Shown here: piece after piece, positions 50,678 through 58,750 of the stretch
Layout of the letters: every line of letters begins with the position of its first letter
Numbering within the stretch: position 1 is the stretch's first letter
Origin: Nonomuraea muscovyensis
GTDB taxonomy: Bacteria; Actinomycetota; Actinomycetes; Streptosporangiales; Streptosporangiaceae
NCBI RefSeq assembly: GCF_014207745.1
Contig: NZ_JACHJB010000002.1
Location: forward strand, 2,170,001-2,234,000
Length of the DNA: 64,000 nt
Direction of reading: 5' to 3'
Notes under the pieces: model-generated
Seen by the model: only the letters and a program-made list of their open reading frames with translations
Databases searched by the model: none
Told to the model about the DNA's origin: nothing
Made by a program: the position numbers and the translations under genes

Positions 50678-51526
50678 GTGCAGATAGGCGTCAACGTTCC
50701 CAACTTCGGTCCCGGCACCGACCCCGCCATGCTGCGCCGGTGGGCGCAGACCGTGGAGGGCCTCGGCTTCGGCCTGCTCATGGTCTCCGACCACGTCGCG
50801 GTGACACCCGACGTCGCCGAGCAGTATCCGGCGCCGTTCTACGAGCCCTTCACCACCCTGTCGTGGCTGGCCGGCGTCACCGACCGGATCCGGCTCGGCA
50901 CCACCGTGCTCATCGCGCCGTACCGGCATCCGCTGCTCGTCGCCAGGATGGCGGCCAACCTCAACGACCTCAGCGGCGGGCGGCTGGTGCTGGGCGTGGG
51001 CGTCGGGTGGGCGCGGCAGGAGTTCGCGGCGCTCGGGGTGGCGTTCGAGCGGCGCGGGGCGCTGACCGACGAGCTGCTGACGACCCTGCGCGCCGCCTGG
51101 GAGGACACCGGCGACTACCGCGCGGGGACGATCCCGCTCTGGGTCGGCGGCAACAGCGACGCCGGTCTGCGCCGTGCGGTGCGGCTGGGCGACGCCTGGC
51201 ACCCGCTGCGCAACACCCTGCCGTGGCTGCGCGAGGCCGCCGGCCGGATGAAGGCCGTCGCGGCGGAGGAGGGCCGCCCCGCGCCGGGCTTCGCCCCGCG
51301 CATCGTGCTGCGGGTCACGTCCTCGCCGGTCACCGGGTCCGACCGGCTCGCCGGAGAGGGCACGATCGAGCAGATCGCCGCCGACCTCGAACAGCTCGCC
51401 CTGCTCGGCGCCGGAACCGTCGTGCTCGACCCGTTCGTCGGCGACCCGCGCGAGACCCTGCGTCCGGAGGCCGCCTGGCAGGCGCTCGCCGCCGTGGCCG
51501 CCCATCTATCCCTGGAGACGTCATGA
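50678..51526 (+). CDS. F420-type luciferase-like oxidoreductase
   Basis: A 282-aa LLM-class flavin/F420-dependent oxidoreductase of the TIGR03619-like group: MQIGVNVPNFGPGTDP, SDHVAVTPDVAEQYP, DRIRLGTTVLIAPYRHPLL, DLSGGRLVLGVGVGWARQEF, PLWVGGNSDAGLRRAV. GTG 50678 follows TAGCCT by 6 nt with no ribosome site (leaderless). It overlaps the next gene by ATGA, which suggests that the two act together. The substrate is unknown. Confidence 0.88.
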   Translation: MQIGVNVPNFGPGTDPAMLRRWAQTVEGLGFGLLMVSDHVAVTPDVAEQYPAPFYEPFTTLSWLAGVTDRIRLGTTVLIAPYRHPLLVARMAANLNDLSGGRLVLGVGVGWARQEFAALGVAFERRGALTDELLTTLRAAWEDTGDYRAGTIPLWVGGNSDAGLRRAVRLGDAWHPLRNTLPWLREAAGRMKAVAAEEGRPAPGFAPRIVLRVTSSPVTGSDRLAGEGTIEQIAADLEQLALLGAGTVVLDPFVGDPRETLRPEAAWQALAAVAAHLSLETS

Positions 51527-51948
51527 CACCCGAGGACGAGCGCTTCCTGCGCCGCGCGATCGAACTGGCCACCGAAGCACGGGCGGCCGGCAATCCGCCG
51601 TTCGGCTCGCTCCTGGTGGGAGCGGACGGCGCCGTGCTCGCCGAGGACCGCAACACGACGATCGCCGACGACGACATCACCGCCCATCCGGAGCTGAAGC
51701 TCGCCCGGTGGGCTGCCCGTGAGCTGGCTCCGGACGCGGCGGCGGCGACCACGATGTACACGAGCTGCCAGCCGTGCGGCATGTGCGCGGGCGCGATCGA
51801 ACGCTCCTTCCTCGGCCGCGTCGTCTTCGCACTGTCGAACGAGCAGCTCACTCCGCTCAAGCCGCCCGCCACGGGCCCGGGGGTCCGGCTCGACGGGCCC
51901 CACCTGTACGACGAGGCGCGGGCGGCCGTGGCCGGCTACTACCTCTGA
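51523..51948 (+). CDS. Nucleoside/guanine deaminase-like zinc hydrolase
   Basis: A 141-aa member of the cytidine/deoxycytidylate deaminase superfamily. Zinc site: His55-Pro-Glu57 in TAHPELKL (an HPE variant of the common HAE), then Cys85 and Cys88 in SCQPCGMC. Glu57 is the proton shuttle. It starts at ATG 51523 in an ATGA overlap with the luciferase-like gene. Its 3' end overlaps the convergent hydrolase by 10 bp. A guanine deaminase-like or similar activity is plausible. Confidence 0.85.
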   Translation: MTPEDERFLRRAIELATEARAAGNPPFGSLLVGADGAVLAEDRNTTIADDDITAHPELKLARWAARELAPDAAAATTMYTSCQPCGMCAGAIERSFLGRVVFALSNEQLTPLKPPATGPGVRLDGPHLYDEARAAVAGYYL

Positions 51949-52805
51949 CCGAGCAGGCGGTCCTCCAGCCAGGGCCGCAGGACGGGCAGGACGGTCGCGG
52001 CCCGCATCGCGCCCATGTGGTCGAGGCCGTCCAGCACCCGCACGTCCCAGCCGAAGGACTCCAGCTCGGCGCGGCGGCGCAGGAACGGGCCGGCGATGTC
52101 CACGCGCACCCCGCCCCACTGCTCGCCGTACTCGATGACGTCGGCCGAGCCCGCGAAGCACAGCCGCGGGCAGCCGACCGCGTCCTGCGCGGCCCGGTCG
52201 TCGAAGCCGCGCAGCCCCTCGTAGAGGGTGACGTACTGCCCGGTCTGCTCGGGCGTGCGGCTCACCTCCACGCTCGACCAGTCGCGCTCCTCCGCGGCCG
52301 CGGCCCAGTCATAGGTCTCCTGCGAACTCTGCGGGGCCGGGTCGAGGGCCATCGCGTGGGCGGCGTTCGTGACGGCGAGCATCTCCGCGTACGGCCCGCC
52401 GAGGGGCGGGAAGCCGCCCATGACCAGGCCCGACAGCCGGTCGGTGCGGATCGCGAGTTGCAGGCCGCTGAGCGCCAGCCAGGAGTACCCGTAGTACGCG
52501 AAGCGGTCCGCCCCGGCCGCGTCGGCCACGGCCAGCAGGTCGGCGGCCACGTTGGCCGGGGTGAGGGTGGCGGCCTTGGGGGTGGCCTCGACGTGACCCT
52601 CGTAGTCGAAGGCGACCACCCGGAAGGCGTCGCTCAGCCCGTCGATGAGGGTGCGGCCGAGGGCGGGGTCGGCTCCCCACGCGAGCATCCTGTCGGCCTG
52701 CTCGCCCTGGATCGGCGTCGGGTTGACGGGCAGGAGGACGGCGGGGCCGCTGCCCTGCACCTCGAACTCCAGACGGGCTCCGTCGTGCAGTATGGCTTCG
52801 GGCAC
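51939..52805 (-). CDS. Alpha/beta hydrolase
   Basis: A 288-aa cytoplasmic alpha/beta hydrolase. The nucleophile elbow reads YYGYSWLALSG, with Ser in GYSWL in place of the common GxSxG. A late Asp-His pair is in DGLDHMGAM. GTG 52805 follows AAGGAGA at good spacing. Two 18-bp direct repeats lie 10-60 bp upstream, suggesting regulation. The substrate is unknown. Confidence 0.82.
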   Translation of the reverse strand: MPEAILHDGARLEFEVQGSGPAVLLPVNPTPIQGEQADRMLAWGADPALGRTLIDGLSDAFRVVAFDYEGHVEATPKAATLTPANVAADLLAVADAAGADRFAYYGYSWLALSGLQLAIRTDRLSGLVMGGFPPLGGPYAEMLAVTNAAHAMALDPAPQSSQETYDWAAAAEERDWSSVEVSRTPEQTGQYVTLYEGLRGFDDRAAQDAVGCPRLCFAGSADVIEYGEQWGGVRVDIAGPFLRRRAELESFGWDVRVLDGLDHMGAMRAATVLPVLRPWLEDRLLGQR

Positions 52806-52814
52806 GAGATCTCC

Positions 52815-52866
52815 TTAAGGCGTAAAGAGTTGATGGCTCCACAATAGCTTATGCCGTAAGGAGTTG
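52815..52866. promoter_or_regulatory. Two 18-bp direct repeats upstream of the hydrolase
   Basis: TTAAGGCGTAAAGAGTTG (52815-52832) and TTATGCCGTAAGGAGTTG (52849-52866) match at 14 of 18 positions and are 34 bp apart. They flank the likely promoter of the leftward hydrolase gene, and the first overlaps its ribosome site. They look like binding boxes for an unidentified regulator. Confidence 0.6.
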
Positions 52867-52869
52867 CGT

Positions 52870-53104
52870 CTAGCCCTTGGCGTGGTCGCGCTGGAAGGTC
52901 GCGTACAGCCACCACAGCGACGGCACCAGCAGCAGCGCGCCCACCGCCAGCGAGCCGAGGCTGGCCGCGAGCACGGCGTCGGTCGCCGCGGCGTCGGCGA
53001 GCGTCACCCCGGGCAGCAGCTCGGGGTACTGGCCGACGCCCCAGCCCCACAACAGCCCCGTGACGGCCAGCGCCGCGGTGACCCGCACCGCCACGCAGGC
53101 GTCT
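52870..53104 (-). pseudogene. cydB: cydB C-terminal remnant
   Basis: On the minus strand the sequence reads VTAALAVTGLLWGWGVGQYP, ELLPG, DAAATDAVLAASLGSLAVGA, then LLVPSLWWLYATFQRDHAKG and a stop at 52870. This is the C-terminal end of cytochrome bd oxidase subunit II. It is joined at about 53100 to the start of a cydA gene in another frame. The rest of both genes is missing. Confidence 0.8.
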
Positions 53105-53357
53105 CGAACGACAGGATGGTGCCCGACACCGCTCCCACCGCGAACAGCACGCCCATGGCCCGCGCCCACCGCCGTGCCAGCAGCCGGTAGTGGTTGTCAC
53201 CGGTACGGTGGCCGCGCCACTCGGCGAGCAGGGTGATGGCGGGCATCCCCACGCCGAAGCAGGCGAGCACGATGTGCCAGCCGAGCGACAGCGCCATCTG
53301 CATGCGCGCCGCGACGAGGTCGGCGCCGGGCGTCGTCGTGAGGATGTCCGCGATCAT
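53100..53357 (-). pseudogene. cydA: cydA N-terminal remnant
   Basis: ATG 53357 opens GADLVAARMQMALSLGWHIV, ACFGVGMPAITLLAEWRG, then RRWARAMGVLFAVGAVSGTI and LSFE. This is the N-terminus of cytochrome bd oxidase subunit I, including the His of LGWH that binds heme. The homology stops after about 85 residues at 53100, where cydB sequence begins out of frame. A large deletion has fused the two genes. Confidence 0.82.
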
Positions 53358-53368
53358 GGCTGCGGTGG

Positions 53369-53665
53369 TCAGTCGTCGTTGCGGTCGCGCCGGTGGCGGT
53401 CCCTCTCGCGGCGGTCCCGGCGCTGGTCCTCCCCGCGGATGTGGCGGAGCATCCGCCTGTCCCGTGCCTCCTTGGCGACGCAGTTGATCCGCAGCCGCTC
53501 GAACGGGATGCTGGTGCACGGTATGCCGAGGGGCGTCGGACGCGCTGTCACGTCCGGGGCCCGCCCCGCCGTGGTGGCCGAGGCCCGCGCGACCTCGGCC
53601 GAGCCTGTGAGGAGTACCGCGAGCAGGAGTGAGCCGACGAGCACGGGGCGCGATCTGCGGGGCAT
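53369..53665 (-). CDS. Small secreted protein with charged C-terminus
   Basis: A 98-aa protein. It has a Sec signal (RRSRPVLVGSLLLAVLLTG, cleavage near ARASA), a short middle part with two Cys (PCTSIPFERLRINC), and a very basic/acidic Arg-Asp tail. AGGGGAC precedes ATG 53665. No family recognised. It ends 11 bp before the cydA remnant. Confidence 0.55.
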   Translation of the reverse strand: MPRRSRPVLVGSLLLAVLLTGSAEVARASATTAGRAPDVTARPTPLGIPCTSIPFERLRINCVAKEARDRRMLRHIRGEDQRRDRRERDRHRRDRNDD

Positions 53666-54042
53666 GGGTGTCCCCTCTCTGCCAGTGGTCGGGTGCGTTC
53701 CGGCAGTAACCAGTGTTCGGGCGGCGCCGAACCCGTGTCCAGGAAGCTGACCATGAGCAGGGGGTTCCCGCTCTCATTCGATGCCTGGCGCCCGGCTCGT
53801 AGATCACTCACGACGATGATGAGACATAAAATGTCGGCCCATCAGGGAATATGTCTCCCCGGAGGACGACCATCATGAGCTCCCCGACGGGGTTCGCGGA
53901 CTCCGCGCCGTCCGCCGGGATCCCGTCCGCACCCACGACGCGATCGTGACGGCCCGCGTCCGGCACGGCTACGAGCCGGACGCGCCGCCCAGGGCCGACG
54001 TCGAGACCCCGCCGGCCTTCGTCGGCGCCCGCCTGTGACGGG
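53666..54042. other. About 380 bp with no firm gene
   Basis: A 24-codon frame (ATG 53876, ribosome site GGAGG 53861-53865) is possible. A second frame ending at 54038 (RTHDAIVTARVRHGYEPDAP then PPAFVGARL) looks protein-like but has no start. AT-rich stretches near 53820-53850 (ATAAAATGTC) may be a promoter. Confidence 0.4.
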
Positions 54043-54846
54043 TCAGTTCTTGCGCGCGATGCCGCCGTACATGAGCCGCTGTCCCACCGTCAGCTCCTCG
54101 GCCACGGGGCCGTCCGGCCGCCACAGCGGCAGCGGCACGACGCCCGGCTCCAGCAGCTCGAACCCGTCGAAGAAGGCCGTGATCTCCGCCTCGGTGCGAA
54201 AGCGCCCGGTGCCGAGCAGGGCCAGGAACTTCTTCTCCGCGTCGCGCGAGTCCTGGCTCGACGCGCAGAAGTGGGTGACGAACAGGTAGCTGCCGGGCGG
54301 GACGACGTCCATGTAGGCCTCGACGATGCCGCGCGGGTTCTCGTCGTCGTGCAGGTGGTGCAGCACGCCCACCAGCATCACCGCGACCGGCCGGTCGAAG
54401 TCGATGAGCCGCTTGACGGCCGCGTCGCCCAGGATCGCCTGCGGGTCGCGCAGGTCGGAGGTGACGACCGCGGTCCGGTCGTTCTCCGCGAGCAGCGCCC
54501 TGCCGTGCGCGAGCACCATGGGGTCGTTGTCCACGTAGACGACCCTGCTCTCGGGGTTGGCCCGCTGGGCGACCTGGTGGGTGTTCTCCACGGTCGGCAG
54601 CCCGGAGCCGAGGTCGATGAACTGCGTGACGCCCTGCTCCACGAGGAAGCGCACGCCGCGGCCCAGGATCTCGCGGTTGTAGGTGGCCACGTCGTAGATC
54701 TCCGGCACGACCTTCACGATCTCGGCGACGAAGGCGCGGTCGACCTCGAAGTTGTCCTTGCCGTTGAGGACGACGTCATATGCCCGCGCGATGCTGGGCC
54801 GACTGCTGTCGATCGCGCTCTTCCACTCGTCTGGCGTCTCGGCCAC
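54043..54846 (-). CDS. SAM-dependent methyltransferase (PF04672 family)
   Basis: A 267-aa protein of the S-adenosyl methyltransferase family that is expanded in filamentous actinomycetes. Motifs: SRPSIARAYDVVLNGKDNFE, FIDLGSGLPTVENTHQVAQ, RVVYVDNDPMVLAHGRALL, AVMLVGVLHHLHDDENP. GTG 54846 has GGAAGGA 5 nt upstream; a TTG 27 bp earlier is less likely. Targets of this family are not known. Confidence 0.9.
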   Translation of the reverse strand: MAETPDEWKSAIDSSRPSIARAYDVVLNGKDNFEVDRAFVAEIVKVVPEIYDVATYNREILGRGVRFLVEQGVTQFIDLGSGLPTVENTHQVAQRANPESRVVYVDNDPMVLAHGRALLAENDRTAVVTSDLRDPQAILGDAAVKRLIDFDRPVAVMLVGVLHHLHDDENPRGIVEAYMDVVPPGSYLFVTHFCASSQDSRDAEKKFLALLGTGRFRTEAEITAFFDGFELLEPGVVPLPLWRPDGPVAEELTVGQRLMYGGIARKN

Positions 54847-55070
54847 GGAGATCCTTCCTCGATAGGGCGACAAGGGTGATCATAGTTGCGAACGGTGTCA
54901 GAACGTGCGCTTACCTAGTTCCGGGACGAACCGATCTCATCGGCCAGGTCTCCCCCGCGGGCCCGCCGCCGTCACCGCCGGCAAGCTGGGCGTCGGCGAG
55001 CCCGGCCGGGCCCCGTCGACTGCATGTACTCGATCGGCTCTGTCGACGACAGGCCGTGTTGGATGGGCAC

Positions 55071-55646
55071 ATGACCCAGACTGCTGTCACACGACTTCGT
55101 CAGGCCGTCTCCCGGACCGAGGACGCCACTCGCGAGCGTGCCGCCACGGGACGGCGCCCGCAGGACGCCGACGACCTCGTGGGCACCTTCGCCACGGACG
55201 GGGCACTCGGCTTCGACCCGTTCCCCTTCCTCCAGGCCCTGCACAAGGCAGGCTCCCATGCCGTCGTCATCGGTCAGGTCGCCGGCATCATGCACGGCTC
55301 CACCGAACTGACCGGCGACCTCGACCTCCTGTGGGACGGCACACCCGCGCAGGCCCGCTGCCTGCGCGACGCCCTCGGCATCGCAGGGTGCGCCGAGCCG
55401 CCCGACCTCGACCTCGCCCAGGTGGCCTATCGGGTGGCCGGTGCGAGCGGAGACCTGTGCACGCCCGCCCTGTCCTGGGGCGGCCTCGATGTCACCGCGT
55501 GCCTGACCCGGGCCGTGCGTGCGGACGACCCTTCCGGCTTCACGGTCCGCTACGTCGCACTCGACGACCTCATCCGCATGCGGCGGGCCATCGGCCGGCC
55601 GAAGGACCACCGCCGCGCCGACGAACTCGAACGCCTGCGCACCTGA
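55071..55646 (+). CDS. Nucleotidyltransferase-like protein
   Basis: A 191-aa protein. The middle region AVVIGQVAGIMHGSTELTGD followed by LDLLWDG resembles the GG...DxD nucleotidyltransferase fold (AbiEii/MNT-like), with Asp83 and Asp85 in place and Gln in the usual GG position. The C-terminal VRYVALDDLIRMRRAIGRPKDH is also typical of the family. It stands alone with no antitoxin or toxin partner. ATG 55071 is a choice among weak starts. Confidence 0.65.
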   Translation: MTQTAVTRLRQAVSRTEDATRERAATGRRPQDADDLVGTFATDGALGFDPFPFLQALHKAGSHAVVIGQVAGIMHGSTELTGDLDLLWDGTPAQARCLRDALGIAGCAEPPDLDLAQVAYRVAGASGDLCTPALSWGGLDVTACLTRAVRADDPSGFTVRYVALDDLIRMRRAIGRPKDHRRADELERLRT

Positions 55647-55808
55647 CTGTCCGGACCGAACACCTAGGAGTGGAGCGGGCGATCTTCACCGCCGGTCACC
55701 TGCGGAAACGTTGAATTCTGCCCCACTGGCCCGGGTGCGGCCCACCCCGGCCCCGGGTAGCTACTCGCTGAACATGCGCCACTACGTCAAGCAACCGGAG
55801 AGGGATCT

Positions 55809-56273
55809 ATGGGAATTCCAAGCGGACGGTTCTCCATCTACAGGGGCACGGAGCCACACGCCCAGAGCCGGCTGATCTTCGAGTACCGCACACCCACCAT
55901 CAACAGCAGCTCGCATCTGGTGGACACCAAATGGCTGTGCTGGGGCACCGTCAATGCCAACAACAACGCGCGCTTCCGCGCGGTGGACGGCACGGAAGAG
56001 GACGACGGCTGGAGCTGCCGACTGCAAATCGCCGACGCCCCCTACGCCGGCTACTGGCTGGACTCCAGCGACGGCTACGTCTGCGCTGTAGGCTCCTCCA
56101 GCCAGCGGTGGAAGTTCCTGGGCGGTGGCGACCACTACGAATGGTGGCAGGGCGAACGGCCGGTAGTGATCAGCGACCACAAACCCGCCTCCAACGTGGG
56201 CAGCGGCCAGCAACTGCGCGCCCAGCTCAGCGCCACCCCGCAGATGTACACCATCAACCGGATCGACCGCTGA
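55809..56273 (+). CDS. Hypothetical protein, aromatic-rich, possible beta-trefoil
   Basis: A 154-aa protein with a good ribosome site (GGAGAGG) and ATG 55809. It has no signal peptide. The sequence is rich in Trp, Tyr, Asn and Ser, with spaced WLCWGTV, GYWLDSSDGYVCAVG, WKFLGGGDHYEWW and QMYTINRI segments that recall beta-trefoil lectin repeats. No family is recognised with certainty. Confidence 0.6.
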   Translation: MGIPSGRFSIYRGTEPHAQSRLIFEYRTPTINSSSHLVDTKWLCWGTVNANNNARFRAVDGTEEDDGWSCRLQIADAPYAGYWLDSSDGYVCAVGSSSQRWKFLGGGDHYEWWQGERPVVISDHKPASNVGSGQQLRAQLSATPQMYTINRIDR

Positions 56274-56383
56274 GCGCCGGTCGGTGAACCCCGCCGACCT
56301 CCGGGGGCGCTCGCCGAGCCGGCCCGCCGCGAAGCGCACCCGCCACGGACGCGGCCGGGGAACGTCGTCGCCCCGACCGGCCA

Positions 56384-56845
56384 TCACGACCGCCCGCCCG
56401 GGCGCGGAACGTCCGGCCCGTCACCGGCGAACGGCCCCTGGAGGTCGCGGGCGAGGTGGGGATCACTCCAGACGATGGCGGTGGAACGCCAGGAGGCGAG
56501 GGCCCGCGCGAAGGGCAGCAGCTCCCCCGTGTCCGCTCCCGCCATCAGATGACCGAGAAGCTCGCGCACGCAACCTGCCCGCTCGGTCTCCGGCAACCAG
56601 GCCACCCAGGGGAGTTCCTCGGCCAGGACCTCCTCGGCGAGCTCGCTGTTGCGGCGGGCCACGATGGCCAGTGCCCGCGCCGCGATGCGCAGCCCGGCGA
56701 CCCCGGCCTCGAAGCGTTCCGCACGCATCAGGATCAGGTTCTCGTCGTCACGCCTTTCGAGGATGACGTCGGCGTTGTCCAACGAGGGGAGCACCTGACC
56801 GGGCCCGCGGAGGAAAGCACTGTACGGATAGCTCTTCGTCGCCAT
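56384..56845 (-). CDS. Phd-like antitoxin-type protein
   Basis: A 153-aa protein. The N-terminal YPYSAFLRGPGQVLPSLDNA with DVILERRDDENLIL follows the prevent-host-death pattern common in actinomycetes. The C-terminal half (EVLAEELPWVAWLP, LLPFARALASWRSTAIVWSD) is conserved in this group. ATG 56845 lies 6 nt after TAATTT (leaderless), next to a palindrome ATCTGAA-N4-TTCAGAT. No toxin gene is adjacent. DNA-binding autoregulation is plausible. Confidence 0.65.
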   Translation of the reverse strand: MATKSYPYSAFLRGPGQVLPSLDNADVILERRDDENLILMRAERFEAGVAGLRIAARALAIVARRNSELAEEVLAEELPWVAWLPETERAGCVRELLGHLMAGADTGELLPFARALASWRSTAIVWSDPHLARDLQGPFAGDGPDVPRPGGRS

Positions 56846-56851
56846 GAATCG

Positions 56852-56874
56852 AAATTATCTGAAGTAGTTCAGAT
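56852..56874 (-). promoter_or_regulatory. Promoter and palindrome of the Phd-like gene
   Basis: ATCTGAA (56857-56863) and TTCAGAT (56868-56874) form an inverted repeat with a 4-nt centre. It adjoins the TAATTT -10 (56852-56857 on the minus strand), which is 6 nt before the start codon. It would suit an autoregulatory operator. Confidence 0.65.
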
Positions 56875-56962
56875 GGCGCATGTCGCCGGGGTGCCGGGGG
56901 GCGGGTTGGGATTCTTGCGGCGAGGTGATTGTCTTGGCGGAGGAACTACGAGGAGGACCCTG

Positions 56963-58498
56963 GTGACCCGTCAGATCGTCTCCGTTGTGGGTGGCAAGGA
57001 CGCCACCAGCACGAGCACCTACCAGTCCACCAACCCCGCCCGCACCGGCGAGGTCGTCGCCGCCGTCGGGCTGGCCGACGCCGACACCTTCGCGGCCGCC
57101 TGCCGGACGGCGAAGGAGGCGCAGCGGGAGTGGGCCAAGGTGCCGCCGCCGGTCCGCGGCCGGGTGATCGCGTCCATCGGGCGGCTGGTGGAGGCCAACG
57201 CCGAGAGCCTGGCGCGGCTGGTGACCGAGGAGATCGGCAAGCCGTACGCCGAGGCGCTGGGCGAGGTGCGGGAGATCGTCGACACGTGCGACTTCTTCCT
57301 CGGCGAGGGGCGCCGGCTGTACGGGCAGACGGTGCCGTCGGAGATGCCGGACAAGAACCTGTTCACCTTCCGCAACCCGATCGGCGTGGCGGCGGTGATC
57401 ACCGCGGGCAACTTCCCGGTGGCCGTGCCGTCCTGGTACCTGGTGCCGGCGCTGCTGTGCGGCAACGCCGTGGTGTGGAAGCCGGCCGAGTACGCCGCCG
57501 CCTCCGGGCACGCCCTCTACCGGCTCTTCGCCGCGGCGGGCCTGCCTGACGGGGTGCTGAACGTGGTGTTCGCCGACGGCGCCGAGACGTTCCGGGGGCT
57601 GGAGCGCGCGCTGGAGGAGGGCACCGTCCAGAAGGTCGGCTTCACCGGGTCGAGCGAGGTGGGCCGGAAGGTCGGCGAGCTGACCGGGCGGCACCTGCAG
57701 TCGGCCTGCCTGGAGCTGGGCGGCAAGAACCCGATGGTGATCATGCCGGACGCCGACCTGGAGCTGGCGGTCGAGGGCGCGCTGTTCTCCGGGTTCGGCA
57801 CGGCCGGGCAGCGCTGCACCAGCCTGGGCACGGTCATCGTGCACGAGAGCGTGCACGGCGAGTTCGTCGAGCGGTTCGCGCGCGCCGTGCGCGAGGCCGC
57901 GATCGGCGAGCCGGCCGGCGACGTGCTGGCGGGGCCGCTGCTCGACCAGAAGTTCGCCGACCGCTACGAGGAGTACCTGACCTGGATCCAGCCCCACCAC
58001 GAGGTGGTGTCCGGCCCGACCGGCAGGATCACCGCGGACAACCCGCGCGGCGGCTTCACCGGCGAGGGCGGCCTCTACTACCACCCGGTAGTCGTCGACG
58101 GCGTGCGCCCGTCGGACCAGGTGTTCCTGGAGGAGACGTTCGGGCCCATCGTGGGCGTGACGACGTTCCGGACCCTCGACGAGGCGCTGGAGCTGGCCAA
58201 CCTGCCGGGCTACGGCCTGTCCAGCTCGATCTACACGACCGACGCCGCGAACGCCTTCCGCTTCCGCGAGGGCGTCTCGGCCGGGATGGTCAGCGTCAAC
58301 AACTCCACCTCGGGGGCGGAGGCGCACCTGCCGTTCGGCGGCAACGGCAAGTCGGGCAACGGCAGCCGCCAGTCCGGCATGTGGGTGCTGGAGCAGTTCA
58401 CCCGCTGGCAGGCGATGAACTGGGACCACTCGGGCCGCCTGCAGAAGGCGCAGATGGACGTCGCCGACATCACTCCCGACCTGGGCTTCCGCCTCTAG
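56963..58498 (+). CDS. Aldehyde dehydrogenase family protein
   Basis: A 511-aa NAD(P)-dependent aldehyde dehydrogenase. The catalytic pair is Glu251 in LELGGKNP and Cys285 in GQRCTS. The cofactor site includes NFPVAVPSW and Lys173 in WKPAEY, with VGFTGSSEVGRKV. The GTG 56963 start has AGGAGG 6 nt upstream. Overall the sequence is closest in style to semialdehyde dehydrogenases of amino-acid catabolism (e.g. piperideine-6-carboxylate type). It is monocistronic. Confidence 0.92.
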   Translation: MTRQIVSVVGGKDATSTSTYQSTNPARTGEVVAAVGLADADTFAAACRTAKEAQREWAKVPPPVRGRVIASIGRLVEANAESLARLVTEEIGKPYAEALGEVREIVDTCDFFLGEGRRLYGQTVPSEMPDKNLFTFRNPIGVAAVITAGNFPVAVPSWYLVPALLCGNAVVWKPAEYAAASGHALYRLFAAAGLPDGVLNVVFADGAETFRGLERALEEGTVQKVGFTGSSEVGRKVGELTGRHLQSACLELGGKNPMVIMPDADLELAVEGALFSGFGTAGQRCTSLGTVIVHESVHGEFVERFARAVREAAIGEPAGDVLAGPLLDQKFADRYEEYLTWIQPHHEVVSGPTGRITADNPRGGFTGEGGLYYHPVVVDGVRPSDQVFLEETFGPIVGVTTFRTLDEALELANLPGYGLSSSIYTTDAANAFRFREGVSAGMVSVNNSTSGAEAHLPFGGNGKSGNGSRQSGMWVLEQFTRWQAMNWDHSGRLQKAQMDVADITPDLGFRL

Positions 58499-58689
58499 AG
58501 GCGGCTCGGCGGCCGGGTCTTTTCCACCCCGGGTGCAAGAAAGCCACTCCGCCGGCCGCGCGGCCGCTCCTCCGGACCGCACGGCCGGCCACGGCGGGCT
58601 CGGGCCGTGCGAGGATGACGGCGTCCTCGACTACGGAATGCAGTCGTGGTGCGACAGTCCGCAGTGAGTGACAGGTTCCCAGGGATAAG

Positions 58690-58728
58690 AGGGAACGCGG
58701 GCCCCGATCGGGGGTGCCCGCGTTCCCT
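58690..58728 (-). terminator. Terminator of the glutamine synthetase gene
   Basis: A 13-bp stem (AGGGAACGCGGGC, 58690-58702; GCCCGCGTTCCCT, 58716-58728) with an inner CCCCGATCGGGG lies 23 bp after the leftward glnA stop. It is the strongest hairpin in this part of the window. Confidence 0.85.
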
Positions 58729-58750
58729 CTGCTGACGGCAGATGCCGGTC

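Noticed and set aside
53876..54038. Possible small genes between the secreted protein and the methyltransferase
   Set aside because: The 24-codon frame has a ribosome site but no other support. The overlapping protein-like frame has no start codon.
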